From contig JAEILZ010000009.1 in NCBI GenBank assembly GCA_018873225.1, positions 549,501-613,500 on the forward strand: a stretch of 64,000 nucleotides of DNA. The letters are read 5' to 3'. Source of the DNA: [Phialemoniopsis] sp. UDSM-2020. Taxonomy: Eukaryota > Ascomycota > Sordariomycetes > Thyridiales > Thyridiaceae. The translations under genes were made by a program, and so were the position numbers. Position 1 is the first letter of the stretch, and the number at the start of each line of letters is the position of its first letter. The notes beneath the pieces are model-generated. The model was given only the letters and a program-made list of their open reading frames with translations. It ran no database searches and was not told the DNA's origin. Positions 10,372-20,776 of the stretch are shown one piece after another.

Positions 10372-12867
10372 TCAGCTGTCGGCGCCGATGAGGCTCTTGG
10401 GCAGGAAGGCCCACACCGTGCCGACGATGGAGAGGACGAGGGAGACGGACATCATGGCCAGGGCGCCGATTCGCTCCCGGGTCGAAATCTCGTCCCTGAA
10501 TAGCTTGAGGTAGAACGCGAGGGGCAGACTGTTTTCGATGTTTGGTTAGCTACCAGTTCGGTACAAGGGATGGTATAGTGGAAGACCATATGGAATTCCC
10601 GATAAAGAGGATAACCACAAGTATATGAAAGGGAGAAAAGAAGAGAAAGAACTCACGTCACGCAGATCGTAAAGCACAGCGCGCTTCCCATAAACGCCAT
10701 AATACTGTCAAACGCCGGGAACAATATGGAAATGACCAAAAAGACAAGCACCGTCGCGACGCGGATGGCGACCTTGGCGATGCCGCGGAAGTACGGCGAC
10801 CGCCCCACGAGCCCGGGGCTCTCGGCGACGGTCTGCTGGTGGATGCCCGTGAGGACCTCGGCCGTGGTGATGATGGGCCGGGCGTTGAGCGGGATCTTGG
10901 TCAGCGGGATGACGGCGATGAGGGCGCAGAGCAGGTAGGTCAGGGCGCGCGGGTAGCCCGAGGTGACGAGGATGTTGGACGTGATCTCGTCGAGGGTGTC
11001 CTCGCCGAACATGAGGACGCCGGCGACGGCGGTGACGGCGTCGAGGAGGTAGGTGCACGAAAAGGTGATCTTGACGGCCTGGCCGTACTTTTGCGGGTGG
11101 CGCATGTCTCGGTATATCTATACATGACACCGTCTTAGTGATCCCGTCACGCGAGGTTATGGTGTGGGGGATGGTCTCTTACGTTAGGAAAGACGCTGTG
11201 GCCGCCCCAAGGTGACATGAGCAGCCCAAAGGATAGGGGTAGCGTGAGCCAGTTTGCAGGGAAGAGGTAAGTAACCGCAGGCTCAATGAGAGACCCGGGC
11301 GCCTCCTGCTTAACAAAGCCATCAATGACCAGAATACTGACGACTGAAAAATGAATGTTAGCTTGGTAAAGGTGTAGTGGATGGCAAGAGATGCTTACTG
11401 CCAAAGCAACACAAGATACCAACGATACTTGTGAAACTCAGAAGCCGCAGCGGAAGAAATTGCAACGGCATCATAGCAAGCGAACAGAGTATCTTCCACC
11501 CATTGACGCTCAGAAAGCCCGGGAACAGCAGCTCCAGGGAGTCTGCAAACAGTACGATGAGGGCCACACAGGCAGCCAGCAGCTCGAGGGTGAACAGGAT
11601 ACTCGTCGCTAGCCGAGCTCGCGGGCCAAAGGAGATGTAGGCCAGGTCGGAGAATGTAATCACGATGGGGTCGAGGTCCATGCACTTGGCCAGCAGTCCC
11701 GCCGTGTAGGACGTGACCAGCGCGGCGCCGGCCATGATGACCATGCCGCAGATCCAGCCGGCGTACTTGATGCCCATGGGCAGACTGAGCAGGCCTACGC
11801 CGATCAATACGCTGCACACGATCAGCAAGTCAGCATATGTCGCATATCACATCCCTATTGCTTCCTCCACGAATGGTCCCTCACCACCCTCCGATTCCCT
11901 GGAGAAGAGTCACCTACTTGACCGAGTTGAAAATGGTCTGCGGCAGCGTCGACTGCCCCTCGACCGTTAGCACAATCTTGCCGTCCTGCTCCACCTCCTT
12001 GACGAGGATGGGCTCGACCCCGCCGTCGGGCACGTTGACGCCGCTCTCCTGCTGCTGCTGCCACAGCGCGCCCGCCTGCGCCATGCTCGGCGCCTCCAGC
12101 GCGGCCTCGACCGTGCCGTACCCGCCGCCGTAGCTGCTGCGGAACGACCCATAGCTGCCCACGAGCGGCGGCGTGGCCAGGTGCGGCGGCACGGCGAAGA
12201 TGGAACCGGACCGGCGCCCTTCGTACCCGCTACTCGAAGCGGAGCTGCCCGCGCGAAAGGCCCGGCCCAGCAGAAGCTCCGACTCGAGGCCGGCGTCCTT
12301 GCCCGCCGTGGGGCCCGGGCTGTCGTCCCGCACGGCCTGCTCCCAGCCGCCGGTGGTCGCGCCAGCCTCGAGGTGCTGCCGTAGCAGCGACTGCCGCTGC
12401 GCCGCCCCCGCGGCCTCAACATCGCGCCGCTCATGGTGGTGGTGGTAGTGCTCCCCATCATGCTCGCCCGGCAGCCCCGCCGCGTGCGACGGGTCAAGCG
12501 GCGCCTGGTCCGGCGCGAAGACGAACGAGGGCCGCTGGGGGATGACCTCGGGAAAGCCGGCGGCGCGCTGCCAGGAGCGCGCAAAGGAGCGGACGCTGTT
12601 GACGCCGCCGATGTCGGTCAGCGCGGCGAGGCGGTTGGTCACCGAGGAGCGCCGGCGCCGGCGGCTGATGCCGGACCACTCGCCGTCAGCCGGGTAGGGA
12701 TCGGCGTCGGTGGCGTCCGAGTCGCTGGCCCGGAGGGCGGCGGAGCTGTTGTCGTCCTCGCGGAACTGGACGCTGCGCCCTCCGACGGAGGAGAGACTGC
12801 CCGTGCGATGGGGCGAGGCGGCACCCCGCTCGTAGTCGTCCCAGGTCTGGGGCGTGCTGGGTGCCAT
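10372..12867 (-). CDS. AVT1: Vacuolar amino acid transporter, Avt1-like (AAAP family)
   Basis: Five exons (11918-12867, 11399-11811, 11183-11343, 10657-11117, 10372-10528) encode 713 residues. Residues 1 to about 305 are hydrophilic, rich in Ser, Gly, His and acidic residues, and predicted cytosolic. The membrane part begins with the family signature FNSVNVLIGVGLLSLPMG, which is split by intron 1 (donor GTAGGT), and continues through about ten hydrophobic segments to a C-terminus with WAFLPKSLIGADS. Yeast Avt1 moves large neutral amino acids into the vacuole in exchange for protons, so a vacuolar membrane location is inferred. The long N-terminal extension is typical of filamentous fungal Avt1 proteins. 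The introns have canonical GT-AG ends and restore one uninterrupted frame. The family is clear; substrate range cannot be read from sequence. Confidence 0.85.
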
Positions 12868-14293
12868 ATCGCGAGGGGGGGCGGGCGGGATGAAGGAGTG
12901 AGGGGGTGTGACGGCTCAGAGGAGGGAACAACGGGCTGGGGACCCTCTGTTAGACTCGAGGCCAGAGAAGTATAGACTCGGATCCGTCGTTAAAGGAATG
13001 CTGCTGTGACACGTGCGGTTTGTGCGAGGGTAGTTTTTCGTGTTGTTGATCTTTGTCTGGATGCTTAAGATGTGGGGATCTCTCGAGAGCTTGGGGACCA
13101 ACTGAAGCTATGACATCAGTTTCCACGGTCGAGGCACGAGCTTTGTATGAGCAATGCGAATCAACGCTTCAGTCAGGAAAGATCATGAAAAGCCAAAAGA
13201 TGAAAATGAGGAATTCCAACAGGTCAGAACGGAGAACCAGGTTTCGTGGAAACTTGGACAGACCACCTGGAGGAAAGAACTCGGTGTGTGGGCGATCAGG
13301 TGTGCAAAAGTGTGCAAGGCAAGGCAAACTATCGGCTGATGATATGTTCTTTAAAAGCACTAAGATGGAAGAAGCAGGCCAATCCTTTCCCCAGATCCAC
13401 ATCAGCTTTGACAAAAAAAAAAACAATACATCATTCAGCATTATCTATGGATCCCAAGCAGGCCCCAGAAAACGGACGGGCCTTGGCCGCGCTTGTCCGT
13501 ATCGTGGTAACTAATGCAGTGATAGAAAAGGGTAAAGGGTACTTGCCGTCGTTGGTGTTCAGGTGAGTGTGGGGAAGGGAGGTGTGTTCATGCATGCAAC
13601 AGATAGGCCGAGCGATAGCTAGAATCTCAGCGAAGTGCATTGACAAGTTCAGCGTGACCTCTGCACCCCGGTTATGGCTTATCGCGGGTGTTGGCCTCGC
13701 GCCTCACTTCATTGGACAATTGGGGGCCATGTAAGTCGGCGAGATCGGTGATGATGTAGATAGGTGGGGATCATGAAAGAGGGGCTGGCCTGGCTGATAT
13801 CTATTCCCAGTATCAGCCAACTTTTCCTCCTTTTCTCCATGTCAAGAAGAGAGGACATGGTGATAATTAGATAGCTTCCTAGCCTACCTACACCAACTGC
13901 CTGATATTGCTTGCCGTTGGTTTTGTTTGTACGAACCAGCCAGACACGGAAGACAAATTGCAAGACGCACACCGGCCGGCGGCTTTCGGAATCCGCTGCA
14001 GCGAGCATCTGCAACGCATCTCTGCCGCTTCATATATCATACATCGAGAGATTTGGGGGTCCTCCTCCTCTCCCGTGTCATTATCTTGATCCAAAGGCCA
14101 CAATTCTTGTCATAGACACTTGTCATACCAATGCACACACATCAACCATGATTTCCAATATCTCATTTCATTTGATTGACCGGTGCCATGCATCCCTCTT
14201 TGTCCTCAAGGGGTAGACCACCTATTGAATAAACAGTAAAAAGTCCCGACCAGTTTTTTATCTAATCCCATCATCTACACAATCGCGCGTAGA
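12868..14293. other. Intergenic: upstream region of the Avt1-like gene, 3' region of the purine gene
   Basis: No coding sequence is supported in these 1.4 kb. The part next to 12868 is the promoter and leader of the transporter; the part next to 14293 is the 3' region of the GARS-AIRS gene. Short open frames show no family resemblance. Confidence 0.5.
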
Positions 14294-16675
14294 TCAAGCC
14301 CACGCCTCCAAATTCCTAAGCACGCACCCTTCCTCCGCATCCTTGCGCGCCACAAGCCTACCGATCCGGTACACCGTCTCGCCCGCCTTCTCGAGCTCCG
14401 CGACGACCGCAGCCTCCTCGCCCGCCGCCACGGCAGCCACCATACCAACACCATTGTTAAACGTCCTCGCCATCTCGGCGGGCGTGACGTTGCCCGCCTT
14501 CCTAAGCCACGCGAACACGGGCGGGACCCGCCAGGCGCCCACGTCGATCTCGGCCGCCAGGTGCCCCGGCAGCATGCGCGGCACGTTCTCCGTCAGACCG
14601 CCGCCCGTGATGTGCGCGAGGCCCTTGAGCCGCGGGACCACGCGCTTGAGCGGCTCGACGTAGATGCGCGTCGGCGTCAGCAGGCTGGCGCCCACCGACA
14701 CCGACGAGTCCCAGGGGCAGGCGTCGGCGTACGTGAGCCCGGCCTTGTCGACGATGCGCCGCACGAGCGAGAAGCCGTTCGAGTGGACGCCGTTGGACGC
14801 GATGCCGATGAGCGCGTCGCCCTCGGCCATGGCGTCCTTCTTGGGCAGCCGCTGCTCCGACTTCATCACGCCGATGGCCGCGCCCGCGACGTCGTACTCG
14901 TCGCCCGAGTACATGCCCGGCATCTCGGCCGTCTCGCCGCCCACGAGCGCGCAGGTGGACTGCTTGCAGCCCGCAGCGACGCCCTCGACAAACGAGGCCG
15001 CCTTGCCGACGTTGAGCTTGCTGCAGCCGTAGTAGTCAAGGAACATGACGGGCTCGGCGCCCTGGACGATCAAGTCGTTGACGTTCATGGCGACCAGATC
15101 GATACCGACGGTGTTGTGCTTGTCCATCTCCTGGGCAATCTTGAGCTTGGTGCCAACGCCGTCGATGGCACCGACCAAGATGGGCGCGTTGGGGTATCCG
15201 GCCTGCGACAGGTCGACTTCGCCGCCGAAGCCGCCAATTTCGGCGTCGGCGCCAGGCCTGCGGGTCTCCTTGACGGCCTTCTTGATCCGCTCAACGAGCT
15301 CGTTACCAGCGTCGATGCTGACGCCAGCCTGCGCGTACGAGAGCGACTCAGCCGCCGCGGGAGCGGCACGGAAAGCGCGGTGGGCAATGTCCTTGCGATA
15401 GAACATGTTCTCAAAGTTGATCAGCGAGATGCCCTCCTTGTAGGCCTTCTCAACGGCAGCCTGGAGAGAGTCTGCGGTAGCGTTGGCGGCGATGACACGA
15501 CCGCCGGCCGTCTGTAGTTGCTCTCCCTCCAGCTTGGTGCCAGCGTGGAAGATGGTGATACCAGAGCCAATTGCGGGCGTGCCGACGTTCATGGGGGTAC
15601 CCTTGGCGTAGCTGCCGGGGTAACCACCAGCAGCGACAACGACAGTGGCGCTGAACTTGGGCTCAACGGTGATCTTAACCTTGTCCAGGCAGCCAGTGGC
15701 GCACGCCAGCATGATCTCAGCCAGGTCGGTGTCTGCTGACAGCAGAGGCAGGACGGTCTGCGTCTCCGGGTCGCCAAAGCGGACGTTGTATTCCAAGACC
15801 TTGGGCCCGTTGGGCGTAATCATCAGGCCAGTGAAGAGCATACCCCTGAATGGGGACCACTCAGCGCGCATACCCGCAATGGTGGGCTCGAGGATCTCAC
15901 GCTCAACCCGAGCGATAAGCTCAGGCGTGGCAATGTTGGTAGGTGCGTAGCAGCCCATGCCGCCCGTGTTGGGTCCCTGGTCGCCATCAAAGATCCTCTT
16001 GTGGTCCTGGGCCGGGGGCAGTGACTTGATTGTGTAGCCGTCGCAGAAGGACAGGATGCTGAGCTCATCGCCAGTGAGGAACTCCTCAATGACGACCTCG
16101 TCACCAGCAGTGCCAAAGGCCTTGTCCAGCATGATCTCCTTGAGCGCCGCCTGCGCCTCCTCCTTGGTCTGGGGAATGATGACGCCCTTGCCGGCAGCCA
16201 GGCCCGTGGCCTTGATCACGACGTCGTGGCTTATGCTGTCGATGTACTCGCTGGCCTTGTGGTAGTCGGAGAAGTTCTCGTAGGCGGCGGTGGGGATGTT
16301 GTGCCTCTTCATAAAGTCCTTGCTGAAGGTCTTGCTGCCCTCGAGGGTGGCGGCGGCCATCGAGGGGCCGAAGCAGGGGATGCCGACATTGCGGAAGTAG
16401 CTCTCGATGCCGGCGACGAGGGGCGCCTCGGGACCGGGGACGACGAGGCTGATCTGCTCGCGCTGGGCGAGGGCGACGAGGCCGGCAAAGTCCTCGGCCG
16501 AGACGGCGGCGTTGTTGGTCACCTTGGGGATGGAGGCGGTGCCGCCGTTGCCGGGGACGACAATGATGCGGTCGACGCGGTCGGACTGGGCGAGCTTCCA
16601 GGCCAGTGCGTGCTCCCTGCCACCGTTGCCGATGAGCAGGACGGCGAGCGGGCTGCGAGGGGCAAAGGAAGCCAT
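14294..16675 (-). CDS. ADE5,7: Bifunctional phosphoribosylamine-glycine ligase / AIR cyclo-ligase (GARS-AIRS)
   Basis: This intronless 793-residue enzyme carries out two steps of de novo purine synthesis. The N-terminal half (about 1-430) is phosphoribosylamine-glycine ligase with the start motif GNGGREHALAWKL, the ATP-grasp region with GLAAGKGV, and the phosphate-binding segment FGDPETQ. The C-terminal half (about 440-785) is AIR synthase, with PNAPILVGAIDGVGTKLKIA, VNDLIVQGAEPVMFLDY, and ITGGGLTENVPRMLP near the active site. Two-domain fusions of this order are the rule in fungi (yeast ADE5,7; fission yeast ade1), and the length matches. The enzyme is cytosolic. The gene is divergent from RMP1 with 485 bp between the starts. 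The start codon lies directly before the conserved N-terminus, so it is secure. Confidence 0.97.
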   Translation of the reverse strand: MASFAPRSPLAVLLIGNGGREHALAWKLAQSDRVDRIIVVPGNGGTASIPKVTNNAAVSAEDFAGLVALAQREQISLVVPGPEAPLVAGIESYFRNVGIPCFGPSMAAATLEGSKTFSKDFMKRHNIPTAAYENFSDYHKASEYIDSISHDVVIKATGLAAGKGVIIPQTKEEAQAALKEIMLDKAFGTAGDEVVIEEFLTGDELSILSFCDGYTIKSLPPAQDHKRIFDGDQGPNTGGMGCYAPTNIATPELIARVEREILEPTIAGMRAEWSPFRGMLFTGLMITPNGPKVLEYNVRFGDPETQTVLPLLSADTDLAEIMLACATGCLDKVKITVEPKFSATVVVAAGGYPGSYAKGTPMNVGTPAIGSGITIFHAGTKLEGEQLQTAGGRVIAANATADSLQAAVEKAYKEGISLINFENMFYRKDIAHRAFRAAPAAAESLSYAQAGVSIDAGNELVERIKKAVKETRRPGADAEIGGFGGEVDLSQAGYPNAPILVGAIDGVGTKLKIAQEMDKHNTVGIDLVAMNVNDLIVQGAEPVMFLDYYGCSKLNVGKAASFVEGVAAGCKQSTCALVGGETAEMPGMYSGDEYDVAGAAIGVMKSEQRLPKKDAMAEGDALIGIASNGVHSNGFSLVRRIVDKAGLTYADACPWDSSVSVGASLLTPTRIYVEPLKRVVPRLKGLAHITGGGLTENVPRMLPGHLAAEIDVGAWRVPPVFAWLRKAGNVTPAEMARTFNNGVGMVAAVAAGEEAAVVAELEKAGETVYRIGRLVARKDAEEGCVLRNLEAWA

Positions 16676-17160
16676 GTCTGTGTTGTGTGTGTGTGTGTGT
16701 GTCTAAAGAAGTGTGTGTCTTCAAGTGTAGTCGAGGATGATCGGAAGGGATCCGAGGACGGAGATATGGCAGATTCTCGTAGCGAAAACTGCCGCGCTCC
16801 TGGACGTCGACGGCGGTGATGTCTCCATCTTCCTGTGTAAGTCGGATCGCAAAGAGGAAAATTTTTGGGCGGGCTTTTTGGCGCTGGGCGGTCGCAAACC
16901 CCTCCCCCGCAGCAGGTCCAGCCCTGAGCCTGCGATTAGATCAAGCAACCCATTGGCCAATCCTGGCTAATAAGAAGCACGATCTGGGTTTTTTACAGTG
17001 GAGCGTCTTGTCTCTTTGGAGTCACTTCATTAGCTTGGCACCTAGGCCACTTATATTTCAGGGTCCGTACTTTTTGAGTCGACAGAGTAATGAAATGAAT
17101 GTATGAGATGTAGGCCGCTTGAGATCTAACTCTCGCACTCAATCAAAAGACGCCGTCCCG
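16676..17160. promoter_or_regulatory. Divergent promoter of ADE5,7 and RMP1 with a GT microsatellite
   Basis: The 485 bp between the two divergent start codons contain a GT/TG repeat at about 16681-16702 in the leader of ADE5,7. CCAATCC- and CCATTGG-like boxes lie near 16950-16966. No coding frame is supported. An ATG at 17103 precedes the RMP1 start out of frame and is closed after two codons. Confidence 0.5.
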
Positions 17161-18060
17161 ATGGCAGCAGATATCATCCATCCAGACTTATCTCACACCC
17201 AGCAAGCTCTCGACCAGCTCGCATCAACCCTACAGATCTGCGCGGGCTTCAACCACCGCAACAAGAACCAACACGGCGCCTCAAAATGGTGGGCCCAGTT
17301 CGACATCTTGCGCCGCAACACTCGCCGCCTGCATGATGAAGTGCAGGTCCTGATTGATAGACAGACCAGGTATAAAAACAGTAGCGCTGCAAAGAAGAAG
17401 CAGCAACAGGGAAAACCGCCGTCCAAGGAGCTCGTCAAAGCACGAGAGACCGTCGAAGCCAGGGCGAAGTGGCTTCGGGCAGAATGCCTACCCAGGACAT
17501 ATCTGTAAGTCTTCATATTCGTTTTCTCCGACAACGCATAGCGAGACTGACAGTGACCCGACAGTGCGTTTACCCAGCTGGCAGCCGATAACCAGTACGC
17601 TGCCCTCGGCTTGCTTCTCCTCGGGGTCCTAGCCCATGTGCACAGCGCACTGGCGCTGCTTCTGGGTGATGAAGAGGCAGATTCAGAAACGTCACCGCAA
17701 GCAGAGTTCTCAGCAGCCGGGCCGTCCTTGACGCAGCCAAGCGCCCCAGAACGGCCATCTCAGCCTCTAGAGAGTGCTGCGACCGCGGATCTCGGCGTTG
17801 CCATCGACCGGGACCAACTTGGGCTCGGTACATCAGTGCAAAGAACAGAAGGCACAAAGATCAAGCCTAGCATCAAGCCGGCTCCGGAGAAGGTAAAGGC
17901 CAAGACTCCGGCGAGTGACGGGGACAGCAAGGAGCTCGCAAGTAAATCAAAGAGGGCTCTGGGCTCGGCGGACGATGACGAGAGCAGAGACAAAAAGAAG
18001 AAGAAAAAGAAGCGGAAGAAGGGCGACGAGTTCGGTGACCTGTTCAGCTCGTTGCTTTGA
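17161..18060 (+). CDS. RMP1: RNase MRP protein subunit Rmp1-like
   Basis: Two exons (17161-17504 and 17565-18060, 60-nt phase-2 intron with GTAAGT donor and CTGAC branch site) encode 279 residues. The N-terminal ~150 residues match the RMP1 RNA-binding domain: the motif FNHRNKNQHGASKWWAQFDI (about 32-51) is the hallmark of the family, followed by an Arg/Lys-rich helix and a hydrophobic helix around AALGLLLLGVLAHVHSALAL. The C-terminus is a low-complexity Ser/Lys tail with a Lys/Arg run (KKKKKKRKK) that can serve as a nuclear or nucleolar signal. Yeast Rmp1 is specific to RNase MRP, which cleaves pre-rRNA; the same role is inferred. An upstream in-frame extension lacks an ATG, so the start at 17161 is preferred. 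Confidence 0.85.
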
Positions 18061-18654
18061 CCAATCTTTGCACAATCAGCTATATCGATGATACCCCTTT
18101 TCTAGTTCTCAATGCAATGGATTCAGATCACTTCTTACAATCGCCGCGTTTGAGTGACAGCTTCCTGTGAAGGAGTGGGATTGATATTCGACCGTGTCCG
18201 GGGATTGGATATCTGGCACAGGAAATGCAATTCAAGCCTGCTTCTTTCACATACACCCGAGGCACACCTTGAGTAAGTAGGTAGTCTGCAGCTTATAACC
18301 AGCAAGTTAATTGGTGTATCATGTAAACCCTAACCGCTACGTCTTTATTTTGTTACAAATCAACGGCTTTTTCAGCTTCAAAGACACAACAATCAGCGCA
18401 AAAAAAGTCAAATTGGAATAGTAAAAAAAAAGACGGCTTCCTTGCCTGCGTTCTTCCTAACGCCACACTATCCGTTACCCCAGCTTACAAGCAATGAAAA
18501 GGGAAGAATTTCCATCCTAGCACCCCCACCATCCCGTCACGAGCCCGAGCATTCCGTATGGGGACGCACTCGTCTTCCTTCCAAGTGATATCCCAATCCC
18601 AAGTAGGCTTACAAGCAATCACTCGCTGAGATACTCATGTTTGAGCTTCGAACC
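18061..18654. other. Intergenic, convergent 3' ends
   Basis: The 3' regions of RMP1 (+) and TUP1 (-) meet here. There is an A9 run near 18424-18432. I see no gene. Confidence 0.5.
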
Positions 18655-20776
18655 CTAAGCGCCGTGGTAGCGGCTGTAAGACCAGATACGAGCGCGCATG
18701 TCGCCGGAACCAGTGGCGAAGTAGCCACCTGTCGGGCTGGGGGCAACCGAGATGACCGAGTTCTTATGACCTTGGAGCATCAGCTGCGTGTTGCCGGTGC
18801 GGGGATCCCAGAACTGAACACCGCGGTCCTTGGAGCCAGACATGACCCAGGCGGCATCGGGGGTGAGAGCCACGGAAAGGACGAAATCCTAATAAGATCA
18901 AATTAGCTACACAGTGGGGAGAGCGGATAAGGAGTGAGCCTTCTTACCCTGTGACCTTCGAAGGTCTTGACGCAACGGCCGCCCTTGGGCACTTGGTTAG
19001 GAAGACCGCGGGGCGTACTAAGCTCCCACATCTTGATCGTCTTATCCAAGCTTCCACTGACGAGGTCCTTGCCGCTAGGAGAAAATGCAACACTGTACAC
19101 ACTATCCTTGTGGCCATCAGGACCCTCCAGACGCTCCACGAGGAAGCCGTGGGCAATGTCCCAGACCCTTACACTCTTGTCGAGTGAGCCCGCAGCGACG
19201 TACTTGGTGTCGGGAGAGATGGCGACGGTAGTGACGCCATCCTCGATACTGAGGGTCAGGATGCTGCCGCCAGTCTCAATATCCCAAAGGCGCACGGTGC
19301 GATCGCCACTGCCAGAAGCAATTGTACGGCCGTCACGTGCAAAGTCCAACGAGTAGATGTCCTGCTCGTGACCCGAGAAGGTGTTGCGAATGGTTCGTGA
19401 CTGAATATCCCAGACCTACACCTTGTTAGTGTCACTTTTACCAAGGATAATTCACATATCATTGGACTTACTCGGATAAGTTTGTCTTCGGCACCAGTAG
19501 CCAGGTACTTGCCGTCGGGGCTGAAGCAGACGCTACGGATGTAGAGATCGCCGGTGATGTCGACGGAGTCATCCTGGAGCACACACAGCTTCTCACCGGT
19601 CTGCACATCATAGATTTGCGCAGAGCGGTTGCAACCAGTGGCAACGTACTTGCCGTCGGCGCTGAATCGCACGCAGCAGACGACGCTCTCGTGTTGGAGG
19701 GTGTGGACCAGGTCCACGTCAAGGACACGAGGGACAGCCTGGTTGAAGATGACAAACCAATCGTCTCGCGTCTTCTTGAAGTGGGCGGGCAGGCGCTCGG
19801 GGTCGAGGTCCCCGAGAGCATTCGGGGGCGGGTGGGCAGCAGGAGCCATCTGCATGCGTGCGTGATCGGGGGTCGGGTGAGAAGCGACCTGGGGAGACTG
19901 GCCGGGGCCCGGGTAGGGAATCGGAGTGTTGATCTGAGGAGTGGCAGGGCCGGCCGCAGGAGGTCGGCCGATGCCGCCCCGCTTGCCGGGGCCGGGAGAA
20001 GCAGTGCTCGGGGGCGGCTGCGAGGGGAAGCCGCCGGGAGCAGGACCCGCCGGGTAAGGCTGCTGGAAGGGCGGCTGCTGTTGAGAAGGTGGCGGAGGTG
20101 GGGGAGGAGGTCCCTGAAGACCGGGAGGGGGCTGCGGCATCTGGTGCTGAGGAGGCTGCTGCTCCTGCGGCGGCGGAGGCGGAGGAGCCAGGCCGCCCTG
20201 ACCACCCTGGCCAGCCATTATCGAGGCGAAGACGTTGTTACCCATGCCAATCGATGGGGGCTGCGGGGGGCCACCGTGTTGGGGAGGGCCGGTCATGGCA
20301 CCCTGAGGAGCTCCGCCGCGCTGCTCGAGTTGGCGGCGCAGGTGGGCGATTTCTTCCTCATACCTGTACAAAAACAATGCTGTTAGTCGATGTGGTTCAA
20401 GCGGGCCTGCCAACTAGAACAAGTGTGGCTGATGAGCAACATACTTCTGCTTAAGATTCATGTGGGTCTGCTCCATGGCATAGACCTTCTCGCGGATGAG
20501 TTGCATCTCGTTGACTTGTGCCTGGACTGCACATAGGGGTTAGCAAGACTCGTCACTGGTGGTGCGAGGCGCGCTGTTGAAATTGGTGGTTCCATCGCGG
20601 CATTGGCTGCAAAAGAGACAGGCCGGGCAAGACTCACTCTGGTGCTCATAGTTCTCGCTGGTGCGCAACTGAGACTCAAACTCAGACCTGACCTGCTCGA
20701 GAAGCTCATTGAGCCTGGCGCCATTTCCGCCTGGAGGGACGCCCCCCATTCCGCGATGGGCGGGATACATAGACAT
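18655..20776 (-). CDS. TUP1: Transcriptional corepressor Tup1/RcoA, WD40 protein
   Basis: Five exons (20638-20776, 20445-20526, 19472-20363, 18948-19415, 18655-18888) encode 604 residues. Residues about 10-90 form the Tup1 N-terminal coiled coil ([32 protein letters not shown]) that makes tetramers and binds Ssn6/Cyc8. A Pro/Gln/Gly-rich linker covers about 95-260. From about 275 to the end lie seven WD40 blades, with GH...WD pairs such as [26 protein letters not shown] and [12 protein letters not shown]. The protein is a nuclear corepressor recruited by sequence-specific factors; in filamentous fungi (RcoA) it controls development and carbon response. All introns have canonical ends and the joined frame is uninterrupted. 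Identity is certain from the combination of Tup_N and the propeller. Confidence 0.96.

Noticed and set aside
12433..12975. 180-codon + strand frame over the first exon of the Avt1-like gene
   Set aside because: GC-rich antisense frame without family resemblance.
14561..15517. 318-codon + strand frame opposite ADE5,7
   Set aside because: Antisense shadow of a GC-rich coding region; composition dominated by Arg, Val, Asp and Gly and no family match.
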